A stretch of 47,559 bases of DNA, from contig MNCI01007961.1 of the NCBI GenBank assembly GCA_015680685.1, forward strand, positions 183,297 to 230,855. Reading direction: 5' to 3'. The notes below the pieces were generated by a model, which made no database searches, had not been told where the DNA came from, and worked only from the letters and a program-made list of their open reading frames with translations. A program made the position numbers and the translations under genes. Below, piece by piece: positions 21,287 to 31,779 of the stretch (within the stretch, counting starts at the first letter, position 1; each line of letters opens with the position of its first letter). Source of the stretch: Gnetum montanum (lineage: Eukaryota > Streptophyta > Gnetopsida > Gnetales > Gnetaceae).

Positions 21287-21304
21287 TCAACAAAGAGGGG
21301 CCAA
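21287..21304 (+). other. Polypurine tract of element A
   Basis: CATCAACAAAGAGGGGCCAA-type tract directly before the TG of the 3' LTR, matching C (44701-44715) and D (8628-8642). Confidence 0.8.
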
Positions 21305-22629
21305 TGAAACACCACAAAATTTTGAGCTTAGTACTTCTCCAACAAGAATCGGGCTAAGTCATGACATTCCTCTGCATGACTAAAAGCTTGAAGACCCCAC
21401 AAACAGCTTCAAGCGGAGTCGAACTCGACAAGAAGTACATCCCTGGGACCCATCGACAACCATGAAAACATCTGATATCAAACCTGGCAACTTCGGAGAT
21501 CAAGATACTTAGTTTTCACTAAGTATGCATTCTCAGCGTATACACCCAGCGTATACGCTCAAGTTTATGTTCTCAGCGTATACGCCCAGCGTATATGCCC
21601 AGTGTATACGCCTGATGTTCACAGCATATACGCCTAGCGTGTACGCTCCAGATTGCATCTACAGCGTATACGCCCAGTGTACACACCTCACAAGTACTTT
21701 CAGCCTATATGACTGATGCATACGCCCGACATGCAATCCCCAAAGATGGAAAAAACATTGCAGAGCAAGACTTGGTACAAGGCAGAAATTCACGTGAACA
21801 GAGCAACCATTAGCGTATATGCCCAGTGTATACACCCAGAAACTATCAGCATATACGCCTAGCACATCCAGCATATACGCTCAGTGTATACGCCTAGCGT
21901 CTACGCCTGCATGATACAGCGTATACACCGAGCGTATACGCCCAGCAGATGTAACATGTTGTACACTTGTAAATTTTATTCTTTTGCACCCAATCAACGT
22001 GCCATGTGTCACCCAACCCGAGTCTAACATCTAAACCTATATAAAAACCCCAATTTTTCATTAGCTCGAGGTTGGCTGGCAATTTTGAGCAAACCAGAGA
22101 GAAAAGACACTAAGAACCAGAGCAGAGAACCTTATATGCTGGACCTAAACCCTGTACGCTAAGCATACAGCCTCTACATTGTGCCCATAGCTTAAACCAG
22201 CACACAGTCTTCCCTACATCCACCGGGGCTATTTTTCCGCCTTGTGTGAAAGTCACAACTACGTTAGACTGGTACATTGTAACTCTCACTTTGCAATAAT
22301 ATTGCTGCATTTTCTTCCTAAAATCTGTTATAGTTTTGCATCAATTGTTGCATGTTTATTGTTTACGCCGTTTTAAGTTTAGGCTTGGTTTAGATCAGTT
22401 ACGCCGTTTATGCCCTATTTTACATCTTTTACGCCATTTACGTATAACCCAGCGTATAGCACCTCGCTTGGGGAAATCCTTGCTTGATCTGCATGCAGAC
22501 CACTCAAGGTACTATGCCTTCATTAATTCCAACTTGCCCTCAAACGAAGGTAGGGTCTTTTGTGCATGTCCAGATATCTCCAAGAGTCTATTTCCTTCCA
22601 GCCGGAGATCGACGATTTTGGATGGTACA
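21305..22629 (+). repeat. 3' LTR of element A
   Basis: TGAAACACCACAAAATTTTG ... GATGGTACA. Aligns with 10371-11716. It contains the less decayed GCGTATACGC array (21525-21945) and the better-preserved TATA box. Confidence 0.93.
22038..22047 (+). promoter_or_regulatory. TATA box of LTR A (3' copy)
   Basis: TATATAAAAA followed by CCCCAATTTTT. If active it would start transcription outward into the resumed LTR B at 22635. Confidence 0.6.
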
Positions 22630-22634
22630 GGTGG
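22630..22634 (+). repeat. Target-site duplication (right) of element A
   Basis: GGTGG, identical to 10366-10370. Sequence after it (TTGTGCAACATCAATGCAC) continues LTR B where it broke off, as confirmed by the uninterrupted copy in LTR D. Confidence 0.9.
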
Positions 22635-23555
22635 TTGTGCAACATCAATGCACTTCACCTAATTGAACCATTGGCACACATCTCAAAACGTTGATGGAGA
22701 AATCACGACATGGCAGGCTCATAGTTACGGCATGGTAGACTCACATTACAATGGTCATGCATGCCCAACGGTCATGCTGGCACGTGTGGTGTAAATAGGT
22801 CAACGTGGGGCCAAAGCACGTGGCATCCAAACCACCCCTTTCATGTGCCCTTGGTCCTATAAATACCCCAACAAGTAACATTTGAAGGAATTTTTGACTT
22901 TTTTGGCTTTCGCTTCTCCTCGACTCTCTCTCTCTCTCTCTTTGGCTCCAGCTCATTTTGGCACATTTCAGGTTGGCCTATGGGATTTGAGGGAAAAAAT
23001 GGGCAAGTTAGCATTGTAACATTGAGCATTGTAAACTTTCTGTTTGGCACTACAAATAGTTAGCATTCTTAGTTGGAATTTTGTTCTATTCCATTTCTAC
23101 CAGCTTGGTAGAATTCCCACATTGTCAGCTCCTGAGTCCGCACCCAAGTGCACATCCGTCTTTGCTCTACATGTCTTGGTTACTCTCGGGATCTTTGCAC
23201 TCCACAACGCTATGCAATCGACTGTATCCATCTTGATAGAGCAAACTTGTAGCTTCGAAGCAGTGCACTTTTCTAACTACATTTTACTTTGTTTCCTGCT
23301 TATTACTGCATTTTACACTATTTTATGCCTTCTTTGCATTTAAGCATTACATTGCGCTATCATTTTTGTTTTCAAAGTACACATTGAAAAAGGCTATATA
23401 GATAGCGACTAAGTCCTTGTCTAATTGACTAGACCATTCAGGACGTACCATATCTATTCACACCCAACATGGCCCTCCCACAGATACAAGGTCGAGATTG
23501 TCATGACCATCGACCCCTCAGTGTTTTCTAGTCATCAATGTTTTTGGTTGCAACA
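22635..23555 (+). repeat. 5' LTR of element B, second part
   Basis: Continues from 10370. It holds the TATA box, a (CT)n stretch near 22925, and an end block shared with LTR D (GGCCCTCCCACAGAT). The LTR ends GGTTGCAACA. Total LTR B length without A is 1667 bp, against 1519 bp for D. Confidence 0.85.
22857..22865 (+). promoter_or_regulatory. TATA box of LTR B
   Basis: CTATAAATA within TCCTATAAATACCCC, the same context as in LTR D. Confidence 0.65.
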
Positions 23556-23561
23556 GTTTTT

Positions 23562-23580
23562 TGGCGCTAGAAGAAGGGCC
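23562..23580 (+). other. Primer binding site of element B
   Basis: TGGCGCTAGAAGAAGGGCC, six bases after the LTR end. It corresponds to A (11722) and C (39984). This copy keeps the GGCGC that A has lost. Confidence 0.75.
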
Positions 23581-24011
23581 CTTTAGTTCCCTCTCCATGT
23601 GTCATGGTAGTCTTGTAAGCCTTCTACACCCTGATATGCATTAGCATAAACTTGATACCTATTTGTGGTTGTTTACACGTCATGTGGTGCAGATCAGTCA
23701 CTTCGATGGTTCCTCTGGAGCCCTACAGGACGCAAAGCCTTCGATCACCAGTTAACTTGCCTATCTTATGGTAGTCTTGCATGCACTTTATATCCTATCA
23801 TGCACTAGCATAAACATGACACCCTTTAGCAGTTGTTTACACTTTGTGTGGTACAAATTGGTCGTCTCGATGATTCCTTAGGAGCCCAGCAAAACATAAA
23901 GCCTTTTTGATTTCTTTTTTATTTCTTCCAATTCATTTTCTTTCCTCATTAGAAAAATTGTTAGCAATTGATTGCTTTTTCCCATCTACAAAACTGCTTG
24001 GCTTAGCAATA
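23581..24011 (+). other. 5' leader of element B
   Basis: Noncoding. It contains two diverged copies of a segment with GTAGTCTTGTAAGCC/GTAGTCTTGCATGC (about 23608 and 23772), each followed by TTACAC and GTGTGGTGCAGATC-like text: a roughly 160-bp tandem duplication. The frame open from 23907 runs into gag, but alignment with A and C favours the ATG at 24012. Confidence 0.55.
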
Positions 24012-26340
24012 ATGAATTCTTCAACTACTACCACTAACACCTTTAATGTTGAAGTTCCCATCACGGTTCAAGGCACTACTGGTGCCAAAAAACTGCTAAA
24101 CCCGATGCTGGAAACACGTTGGTCCCTCAGAATCCAAAATCAAGGACCTAAGGGATTGGCCCAACAAAACAAGCATTACAACTTCCTTTGTGCAAAGGTG
24201 CAGAAAAATCTACCTTTGGATGTACACGAACTCGAAGACAAACGTAGCTTCAAAATCGCTTACTGCAATGGAAAGGAATTTGTTCCTACTCCTGGTGCTT
24301 CCTTACCTTTGATACAAGAGAATCAATGGCTTTTAGATTAGCTAATCCGAATGGCTAGGCTTAGGGAGCAACAAGACATAGTGTCCAACGAAGATGACGC
24401 TTTCCAAGATAGATAGGAGCAACTCGATTCCCAATCAAATGAGGGAGGTCCAACCAACTTCATTCCTATCCCTCCTACCCAGTCCTTCTAGGCAAAGCCA
24501 TTGTCTATCACCACTCCCTTTGTGATCATGCCTATGCTTCCACAACCTGTGATTAAAATTGCTATGGGTAGCCACGTTAACCTCGTAGCATTTCAGTGCC
24601 ATCCCTTGCCTATTTCGCCTATCTCATTTGTAGCCACTATTCCTTCGTAAGCTGTTCAACAGTCCATTCCTATAGTGCATCATGCATCAATCGCATCTAT
24701 CCTGCCACATGTTCATACCGTGCCTACCTCACAATGATACACAACTTTTGTTTCCATTCCTACATTCACGTCTATTCCACCCACTGTGGTAGGCCCTGGC
24801 TCGTCTACATGGTGGGCCCCATTCGCTTCTTCACCTATTCCGCAACCATCGTAGATGTCTCACTACATTTTCTCTCAAGCCCACCAAGCCTTGCAGATGA
24901 TACAACCCAACACAGGGCTATGGTCTATGCTACCAGTGACACAAGCTATCTATCTGACAGCCCAACCCATGGTTGCTGCCCTAACAACACCACCTGCTAG
25001 GTGGTGGACAACAGAAGTAGCACCACTCGCGGGGGTCATCCCAATAGTATCACTGATGGGTCATGCTGCCACCCCTTCCATTCCATAGGTGGGAGTTGCC
25101 TCGGTAGTTCCCCAACCACCTACAACATTGCTGGGTCTAGACCAAGCATTCTAGCTCATCCAAACCCTTACTGAGGAAATAAAATGCCTCAAAGTCGATG
25201 GGTCTGACACGATAAAAGTCATGGACTTTTACCAGGACAACCCCATTAGCCCTATGATCCCTACTTTGACATTACCCCCAGGGATGTCTCTCCCACACTT
25301 CACAAAGTCCGATGGGGAGGGGGATCCTAACGCACATATTATTACCTTCAGGTTTGAGTCTTTGTTGTTGCAATAATGGCCGCACATGATGATTCATTTC
25401 TTTGCCATGTACTTAGCTGGGAAAGCCCTAGATTTGTACCATGCACTACCACACTCATCTATTTCAACTTTGGAAGAGCTTCTAATCCAATTCGTGACAT
25501 GCTTCAAGTACAACTTGAAGCCAGAAACCATGCTAGATCACCTGATGAGCATGAAGCAAGACCCTCTAGAGCCAGTCCAAAAGTTCATTGAGCATTGGAG
25601 TGCAAGCCTTAATGAAATTCATGAGCCCATTGTAGAGGCCCACTTGCCGGCCATCTTTAAGGGCGCAATGAACAACTTCATCAAGTCTAAACTATACTAC
25701 CTCATTCCTCGCACTCTTAGCCAAGCCTTCGGTCAGACTAAGAGTATACTGGACACTGCAGAGGTAAGCAAAGACCCGGCCTACATCGCCTACAAAAAAA
25801 TATTAAAAAAAAGGAAAAGGGTAAGGCCCCAACAACCACAGTGGCCGCTATGGCAACCGAGGCCAAGCCTAAACCTAGTAACAATGGTAACAAGAACATT
25901 AAAAAACCAGCCGTACCCACGGCTAATCTTGCGCCCAAATAGGGCCATGCACTACAACCTACTATACCTACACTTGAGACATCTACATGACCCAAACCCA
26001 ACTTTTAGCACAAAGATCACTCAAAGTACACCCCACTACCTCTCAAGCCTTCAAAAATTTTGAAGCAGCTATTGGCAGTAGGGTACATCCAACATAAGTA
26101 GATGTCAAAAGAAGCAATCACAAGACATCAATGCTACTGCAAGCTCCTTAGGAACCCCTCTTTGGCCCTACCTAATAAGCCCCCAGTTACTAAGGATTTT
26201 ATGCTGGATAGGTTTTGTGACTACCACCAATAGTGTGGTCACAGCACAGATTACTGTTTAGCATTGCAGGATGACATCCAAGGATTAATTAATTAGGGGA
26301 AACTGGTGCTGGACAAAAGTAACCCAGTGCAACCTAAAAA
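24012..26340 (+). pseudogene. gag: Tat-type gag of element B, decayed
   Basis: Starts MNSSTTTTNTFNVEVP. The YNFLCAKVQ block aligns with the N-termini of A and C, and an FVPTPGA block follows. The gag core is at about 25290-25800: L-P-H-F-x-K-S-D-G-E-G-D-P-N-A-H, AGKALDLYHALPHSS, FKYNLKPETMLDHLMSMKQD, PVQKFIEHWS. A CHHC knuckle, CDYHQ-stop-CGHSTDYC (about 26219-26260), keeps all metal ligands but has a TAG inside. Stops occur in the middle part (for example about 24340, 24415 and 24490). The central region (24600-25100) is proline/threonine-rich in all frames. Confidence 0.82.
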
Positions 26341-27840
26341 CCAATCTATGTATGTCTACATATACCCCCTTAACGCCAACAATGCTAGTTGCATCTTCAA
26401 TGCCATTGGCATTGACAGTGATCCTAGGCTATCCCAATAGCCATTTGTGGTTCGTGTGCCTCAACTTAGTGCACCAGCACCACCAGTAGCTAGTCGAAGC
26501 TTGCAATAGCCGCTCATCCTGAAAGTCCCTCCATGAGCATCCACCTTTGCACCATCTATTGGCGGGGCCATGCAGTCCCACCCATTAACACCTCTAGCTC
26601 CCTTTGTCATCAGGGGATGAGCACTTTTGATAGCCCCCATTCCACGCAAAACAACTGAACAACCTTCTCGTCCTAAAAGATGAGAAGTTCACTTCATGGG
26701 TGAGACGTTGAAGGGAGGTACCACCCAAGGTACTTCCAAGCCTATGTCTTCACCCCTGCATCTGTGCCTTCATCACTAAAAACAAATGTTGACATGACCA
26801 CACAGCCTGCACTGCTCTGTCAAAAAGGGTCTGAACCCAGATCCGAAGTGGCCCCCCCTTAGGAAATTTATCTTTTGGGGAAAATAGAAGAGGAGGTGAG
26901 CATTAAACAAGATAGTGTCCAAGACCTCTTGAATGCCCTCACTCAAGTCAAACAAGCTATAAAATAAAAAAACACTACATTAAGCTTCTACGATCTAATC
27001 ATGACATCCATCCCCCACTGTGAGGCTCTGATCGACATGATGATAGCAACTCCAGTCAACATAGACATGCCAACAAAAGAGGAAGCGATCTACTCTATCC
27101 TGCTTCCCTCTGTACCTGTAGAACCAGAGCTGTTTCAACTAACCTTCCATGACGATGCCATTAGGGAAGATCCCGAGAGGGGCCAAGTGTCTACGACACC
27201 CCTTTTCATCACAATTTGGGTCGGCCAACACTAGATCTAAAGGGTACACATTGATGATGGGGCTGCTATGAATGTCATCCTATTCCCTATTATGGACAAG
27301 TTGGGCTTGGTTGACCATATCAATCCCACAACCACGTCATGCCTGAGGTCGTTCAATGGGGTGCAGGTCATGGTGAAGGGCACGATTCACATAGACTTCA
27401 TAGCAAGGGACCAGTTCTCCATAAACATAATGTTCATCATGGTGGAGGAAATGCCTCGGTTTAACTTGATCTTGGGGAGATCGTGGTTAGCACAACTTAG
27501 GGTTGTTTCCTCATCCATACATTAGGAGATCCACTTGCCTTACGTAGGTAGAGAGGTTGTGATCCATGGCGATGAGGTAGCAATGCAAGCAATCCACAAC
27601 GTAGGTGTGGAACATGGCTCAGAGGTTATAAATTCTAAGAATGAAGTTCCTGTCATAGTTTACACTGACCATCTGGTAGGAGGATTGGCTCAACAAGCTG
27701 ATCCCCAAAATGAAAATGCATGGGTCGAGTTGCCCTTCCAAGTGGGAGGCAACGATGTAGATGAAGGCTCTAGGAAAACACCTCGACCTTATGCTTCACT
27801 CAACCCACATTGGGTCAAGAATCAGCTATGCCTAGCATAG
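26341..27840 (+). pseudogene. PR: Linker and aspartic protease of element B
   Basis: The linker has PFVVRVPQ (about 26441) and PLILKVP, weaker copies of A's PYVVxVPP repeat. The pre-protease LSFYDLIMTS-like block is near 26980. The protease has IDDG (27250-27261), NVILFPIMDKLGL, CLRSFNGVQVMVKGTI and FNLILGRSWLAQ (about 27460-27495). The active site is D-D-G as in A and C. A TAG follows SSSIH at 27523, where A reads HQEIHLPY: a CAG-to-TAG change. The frame from 27001 to 27840 has only a few stops. Confidence 0.83.
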
Positions 27841-27879
27841 AAACCTCATTGCTTCCTGCCCATGCACCACTCGTACACT

Positions 27880-28320
27880 TCTACACAATGGCCTGAAATG
27901 ACCTAAAACTAGCAATACGCAATGGCCTGAAATGACCAAAAACTAGCAATGTACAATGGCTCAAAATGGCCTAAAAACAGCAATGTGCAATGGTCCAAAA
28001 CGACCTAAAAATAGTAATGTGCATTTATGTATCATCCTTATGTTTCGCTCAATCTGCGTTGGGTCAATAAGTAGCTACGCCTAGCATGGCAAACGATCGC
28101 TTTCCGCCCATGCACCATCCTTGTGCAAAACTAGCAATGCTATGCTATGGCCCAAAACGGCCTAAAACTAGCAATGGCTCAAAATGGCCTAAAACTAACA
28201 TAAGTTACTAGTTATCCATTGTTCAAGTTGTTAATGTATCATACCTTTGGAATATTATGCAATGGCCCGAAATGGCCTAAAACTAGCGATGGCCCGAAAT
28301 GGCCTAAAACTAGCACATGA
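27880..28320 (+). repeat. Post-protease array of element B, core AATGGCCTAAAACTAGCAA
   Basis: About ten degenerate units, some only 20 bp apart (27888-28010, 28145-28200, 28258-28315), the same family as A's 16510-16873 array. In B no RT follows. Between unit clusters it repeats a stretch similar to 27785-27870 (CTTATG, TCACTCAA, TGCATCC-like, GGGTCA), suggesting a roughly 240-bp duplication. Confidence 0.75.
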
Positions 28321-28490
28321 AAGCATGAATATTTTATACAAAATGTAGTACGAATGCAATGCACAAGTTAGCACAGAATCGATTTTTGTATAAAAAAATT
28401 CTCTTTGCTTTATTCAAAAATTTTTTCCTTTAAAAAATGTTTGTAAAATTTGATACAAAAAATTCAAAATTCCAAAAAAATCCCATGCTG
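28321..28490. other. AT-rich junction between element B's array and the antisense gene
   Basis: Homopolymer-rich (AAAAATTC, TTTTTTCC). No feature beyond a possible 3' end of the converging minus-strand gene. Confidence 0.4.
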
Positions 28491-28651
28491 TCATGGGTTG
28501 TCCCCATCTACATTATCTTCACCACTCGTTGTTGCATCATTCCTTATTGCATCACCTTCCCCTGCATTGTCCTTTTCCAACTCTTCATCTTCTCCCTCTA
28601 TGGGCACTACACCCTCCTCTAGAGCCTACATCGTAGGGGTGAAGTGGCCAG

Positions 28652-28713
28652 CTATGGTAATAAACACAAACTACAATAGAGCATAAACATTAACACGGTA
28701 GAAAGTGGTTAAC
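28652..28713 (-). other. Tentative last intron of the antisense gene
   Basis: Donor GAG|GTTAAC and acceptor ACCATAG|CTGGCC give 62 bp, but the phase does not lead straight into the acidic open frame (GEDEELEKDNAGEGDA) that follows. Either the splice sites differ or a frameshift exists. Confidence 0.35.
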
Positions 28714-29537
28714 CTCATAAGGGCTTGCATCTGTCTCAAAGGGTATCCAATCTAAACCAATCCTAAGATGATGCTAGATCTCCTCTGCTATGATCTCCAC
28801 CCAACGCTTTGTGCTTGGTTTAGCGTCTATTGTAGCAGCTCTCTCCCTTTCGGTGGTTGTCCACCTTAGTGGTCCTGGAGAAAAGGAAACAGTTGCCGTC
28901 TCCCCTGTGGAAAGGTCCACTTTCTAGTCAAGAGATTTCATGACCTTTACCTACTCTTTGAACCTAGCATAGGTCTCTAAAGCATCAATGACATTTATGA
29001 ATGCTTCATACGTAAATGCCTCCACAGTAGCGTCTTCGTACAACTTACAATGGGTGACATTTTCCTGTTTATGCATATGTTTATGGTTTCTCTCAGACTG
29101 CTCCCATTCGTAAACCTTGGTGTTGAAGTCTTTTAAATCCTGATTCTTTTGGTCTAGCAAGTCCATCTGCATCCACTGCTCTATTATTTCATGGGTAGCT
29201 TTGACATTTTGATGCGTAACTATCCAAAACCTAGCTTGGTCTATCACAGCCATGCACCAGTTCCCATTGTTAGTGTCATGGTCTATGAGGAACTTGTTCC
29301 TCGACTTGAGATCCTCCACCTCAACCCTCAAGTTAGCCTCCCTTTGCTTAGCCTTTTGGACATGTTTCCACAAATCCTCATTGACATGCTTGTACTCCCA
29401 CAGGGAGCATGCCGAGTGCAAAGTGCATGTGCAAACCTCATCATATGCATGACGAGATACCTCGGTCACTTCAGGTAGGAATGTGGACATAACATCGACC
29501 TTCAAAGGTTGTGTCAGGTCCCATTTGAGTCAAGAGG
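28714..29537 (-). pseudogene. Exon of the antisense gene: coiled-coil segment
   Basis: Open for about 184 codons (29505-28951), then continuing through TAG stops to TTTERERAATIDAKPSTKRW and PFETDASPYE. Long runs such as EDLWKHVQKAKQREANLR and LLDQKNQDLKDFNTKVYEWE have hydrophobic residues at heptad spacing and many charges, so a coiled coil is likely. The upstream acceptor is TTACGATAG at 29538. Confidence 0.6.
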
Positions 29538-29641
29538 CTATCGTAACATGAAGAAGACACCAGTCGCATTAGCATAGCATAAGTAGCAAATGCAACAAAT
29601 TTTAGCATAACAATGCAAGAGCAAATAATACTACTACTTAC
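29538..29641 (-). other. Intron (104 bp), phase 1, donor GTAAGT
   Basis: Donor AAGTGA|GTAAGTAG at 29641 and acceptor GATAG|CCTCT at 29538. The exon on the left ends with one base of a codon and the next supplies two (A|CC). It contains TTATGCTATGCTAATGCG, an element B/D LTR-like motif. Confidence 0.6.
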
Positions 29642-29776
29642 TCACTTCAGGGTCCACCTGCTGAAGAAGGCTGATCATGTTATCAAAAATCCCCTACATA
29701 AACATGAACTTGTCAGGGACCTCAACCCATGATTCCACGTGAATCAAAGAAGATCTTGTAGCACCAGTGGTAGCGT
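29642..29776 (-). pseudogene. Exon of the antisense gene (135 bp)
   Basis: Reads GATRSSLIHVESWVEVPDKF, a TAG, then GIFDNMISLLQQVDPE. It is bounded by acceptor TTATGTGACAG and donor GTAAGT. The only stop (in FMFM-stop-GIF) is a TAG. Confidence 0.6.
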
Positions 29777-29848
29777 CTGTCACATAACCAAACACATTAG
29801 CAATGACCAAAATGAGCTATGACAAGGTAGACATATTGCTGAACTCAC
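29777..29848 (-). other. Intron (72 bp), phase 1
   Basis: Donor CGTTG|GTGAGTTC and acceptor GTGACAG|ACGC, with a CTAAT branch-like motif about 25 bases before the acceptor. The codon split G|AC keeps the frame on both sides. Confidence 0.65.
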
Positions 29849-30172
29849 CAACGTTTGATTATGGTGTCTCTTCCGGCTGATGCAAAATGAGGGTGGTGGC
29901 CTGGCTAGAAGTTCCTACTGGGTCCCTATGGACCTTCTCTTCATGCGCTAGTGCTTTTCCTTTAAGGAGACTAGCATCTTTTTTATTCAATGAAGACTCC
30001 TCAGTAGGAGGATTCTCCTTAATAACAAGAGCCCTTACCTTAGCGGTGGGAGCTCCCTTCCTTTCGACTGGGGCCCTTCTCTTTGAAACTGGGGCCTCCT
30101 TGTCTTTATTTGTCACCCCTATCTTAAGGGCCAACACCTCTTCATTGCCTTCTTATTCTCTCTCTTCTTCTT
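29849..30172 (-). pseudogene. Exon of the antisense gene: Lys/Glu-rich low-complexity segment
   Basis: Starts EEEERE after acceptor TTGACCACCAG, then runs open for 92 codons of basic and acidic low-complexity sequence (VSKRRAPVERKGAPTAKVRA) and ends QPEETP, TAA, SNV before the donor at 29848. Probably a disordered linker. Confidence 0.55.
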
Positions 30173-30289
30173 CTGGTGGTCAAGAAATGTGTTTGCATTA
30201 GCTCAAAGTAGGTTAGCCTAAGCCAGATGCTACACTATGCTACGCCACCTAGCATAGCAGATAATAGCAGACAATAGGAGGTTGCGTCC

Positions 30290-31324
30290 TCTGTAGTTTA
30301 AGTCGTGGTTTTCACCCCTCCTCTTCCTCTGCGTGAAGGGTTTCATTGGCTGGAGGAGGTCTCTTCCACTATAACTTGCTGGCCACAGTCTCAACTATTA
30401 GATGTTCACCTCGCGAGATGCTACCGTCTATGGAGGGGGGCATATCTCCTATGCTATCTTGGCCATGCACGCTGCGGGCAACCTGATCCTTAGTCATTAC
30501 AGAAAATGACTTCCCAATTATCTTTAGGAGATCCTAGGCTCAGGTGGTCTAAAGGATCTGGCAAATCCATGGTTTGGAAATTTGGTTGTGATTTCGCATG
30601 ACCCAAACTTCATTCTTTTGAGCCACCAGGAACTCCACGAAATGCTTAAGGTAGGCTATGTAAAAGGCATAATGGATGTTGGAATGGGACTCCATTTTCT
30701 TACGGTTCCCCAAGATTTTTGTCCACAAGCCTTTACATAGAGACTCGGCCCAGTTGTAATGGACCCCCTCCTCGATAACCTCATGCATTACCCAGGTCTT
30801 CTCAATCCCCAGGACCTTCCCTTGGGTAAGCAGTTTGGGGAATGTGCAAGCATGAAAGACAAGGTAAATCTCCTTCACGAGTCCTCCCTTGAGCTTCTTC
30901 ATGGGGAGACCCTTCCATTCTTTGGTGAGCCCTAACCAGTCTTGGATGTCCTTCTTCTAAAGGATCAACTTCGTCTTGGACTTTGATCCTATCAGAATGC
31001 CTTCTCCAAGGACATTGAAGAGGTCCATGAATAACTAGTCATTGATGTTAATGACCACCTGCACACCATGCACATGTAGGCAGAAGTGGCTCACCTTGTC
31101 AGAAAAGGATTTGACGAGGGAGAGCATCTCGGTAGTAGGAACGTTCATATTTGGGGCCAGGAATAGATTCATAAGCCCCACCTTTTTGATGTTCTGGACC
31201 AGGGAGTTCGAGGCCATGCCGTTCAGCTAGCATTGGCTTGTCTCTACTTCTCCATAATTGAAGTAGACATTCATTCCCTGTGTCTCGGCGGTTACTACCA
31301 TCACCTCCTGAGGCTTTTTCACTC
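30290..31324 (-). pseudogene. Large central exon of the antisense gene
   Basis: A single frame kept for about 345 codons with scattered TAG stops (for example 31224, about 30959 and 30549). Segments include PQEVMVVTAETQGMNVYFNY, MNLFLAPNMNVPTTEMLSLV, KEIYLVFHACTFPKLLTQGK, KTWVMHEVIEEGVHYNWAES and HYAFYIAYLKHFVEFLVAQK. It looks globular, with many aromatic residues. The right edge is a matched acceptor (31325). The left edge is approximate because I could not fix the donor. No catalytic motif was recognised. Confidence 0.6.
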
Positions 31325-31418
31325 CTACAATAGGTTCACAAAAATGTTTAGCATAAAGACATAGAAAATTCAAAAATTGTAGGACACTTAAGCATGTGGC
31401 ACTTATTGCTTGGCCTAC
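31325..31418 (-). other. Intron (94 bp), phase 1
   Basis: Donor CAACTTG|GTAGGCC and acceptor CCTATTGTAG|GAGTG. The split codon G|GA gives Q-L-G-V-K-K-P-Q across the junction. The 80-codon ORF at 31227-31469 reads through this intron and is not a protein of its own. Confidence 0.55.
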
Positions 31419-31696
31419 CAAGTTGATACGGCAACGAGAACTATGGGAGCTCAACCAAAACCTATTCAACCATGACCAGTTGAAAGGGTTCTACCCACTC
31501 CTCATCTAGCCAACCCTACCTCTTATAGTGATTATAGGGAATAGAATATACGCCTGGGTAGGTGTGGTATTCACCCCCACATTGATCGATCACACTTTCC
31601 CATAGGTTCTTAGCAGAAGAAAACTCCTATAGGGTTATCTGCGCTATAGCCAATAGACCTGGTAGGTCGTAAACACCATCCTTATTGATGAAGAAG
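31419..31696 (-). pseudogene. Exon of the antisense gene
   Basis: Reads FFINKDGVYDLPGLLAIAQ, later AKNLWESVIDQCGGEYHTYP and GWLDEEWVEPFQLVMVE, with four in-frame stops, all TAG and all where Gln (CAG) would fit. Bounded by acceptor TTACCAG at 31697 and the donor at 31418. Confidence 0.6.
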
Positions 31697-31779
31697 CTGG
31701 TAACAAAGGCATACTATTAGCATTAGGCCACTATGGCCAGCGTGGCACAAACACAGTAGAACAAGGCTACAAAACTCAC
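31697..31779 (-). other. Intron (83 bp)
   Basis: Donor CCAACAG|GTGAGT (perfect consensus) and acceptor TTGTTACCAG|CTTC. AG|C preserves the frame for the reading ending YYAN. A second open frame upstream (ending YLLCQQ) would not be in phase, so the exon before it is ambiguous. Confidence 0.55.

Larger units (their letters stand above)
10371..22629 (+). mobile_element. Element A: full-length Tat-type Ty3/gypsy retrotransposon, decayed
   Basis: A 12.26-kb element with LTRs of 1346 and 1325 bp (TGAAACACCA...GGTACA), perfect 5-bp target duplications, a PBS, gag, protease, RT, RNase H, a second RNase H, integrase and a PPT in that order. The second RNase H between RT-RH and integrase, and the non-chromodomain integrase end, place it in the Tat lineage. 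All coding regions carry stops and shifts, so it cannot move by itself. By eye the first 230 aligned LTR bases differ at about 23 positions, mostly transitions, so the insertion is old but younger than B. Confidence 0.92.
9625..28320 (+). mobile_element. Element B: Tat-type retrotransposon, gag-protease only, interrupted by element A
   Basis: A 5' LTR begins TGAAACACCACAAAAATTTG at 9625, breaks at 10370, resumes at 22635 and ends CAACA at 23555. It is followed by a PBS, a leader, a decayed gag and a decayed protease, up to the post-protease array ending near 28320. Removing A and one copy of its target duplication rejoins the LTR, as shown by D's uninterrupted version (about 7880-7945). RT, RNase H and integrase are absent and no 3' LTR is found. 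The element may continue into the antisense gene at 28491-36599 (see findings). Confidence 0.8.

Noticed and set aside
22900-23050. Arg/Glu-rich minus-strand ORFs near the CT run
   Set aside because: Generated by the (CT)n tract in LTR B; no conservation in LTR D.
29191-30201. Plus-strand ORFs of 95-104 codons opposite the antisense exons
   Set aside because: They are shadows of the minus-strand frames, which have splice sites and coding-like composition.
31227-31469. 80-codon minus-strand ORF as a separate protein
   Set aside because: Its first half reads through a probable 94-bp intron (31325-31418); only the part after the acceptor belongs to the exon.
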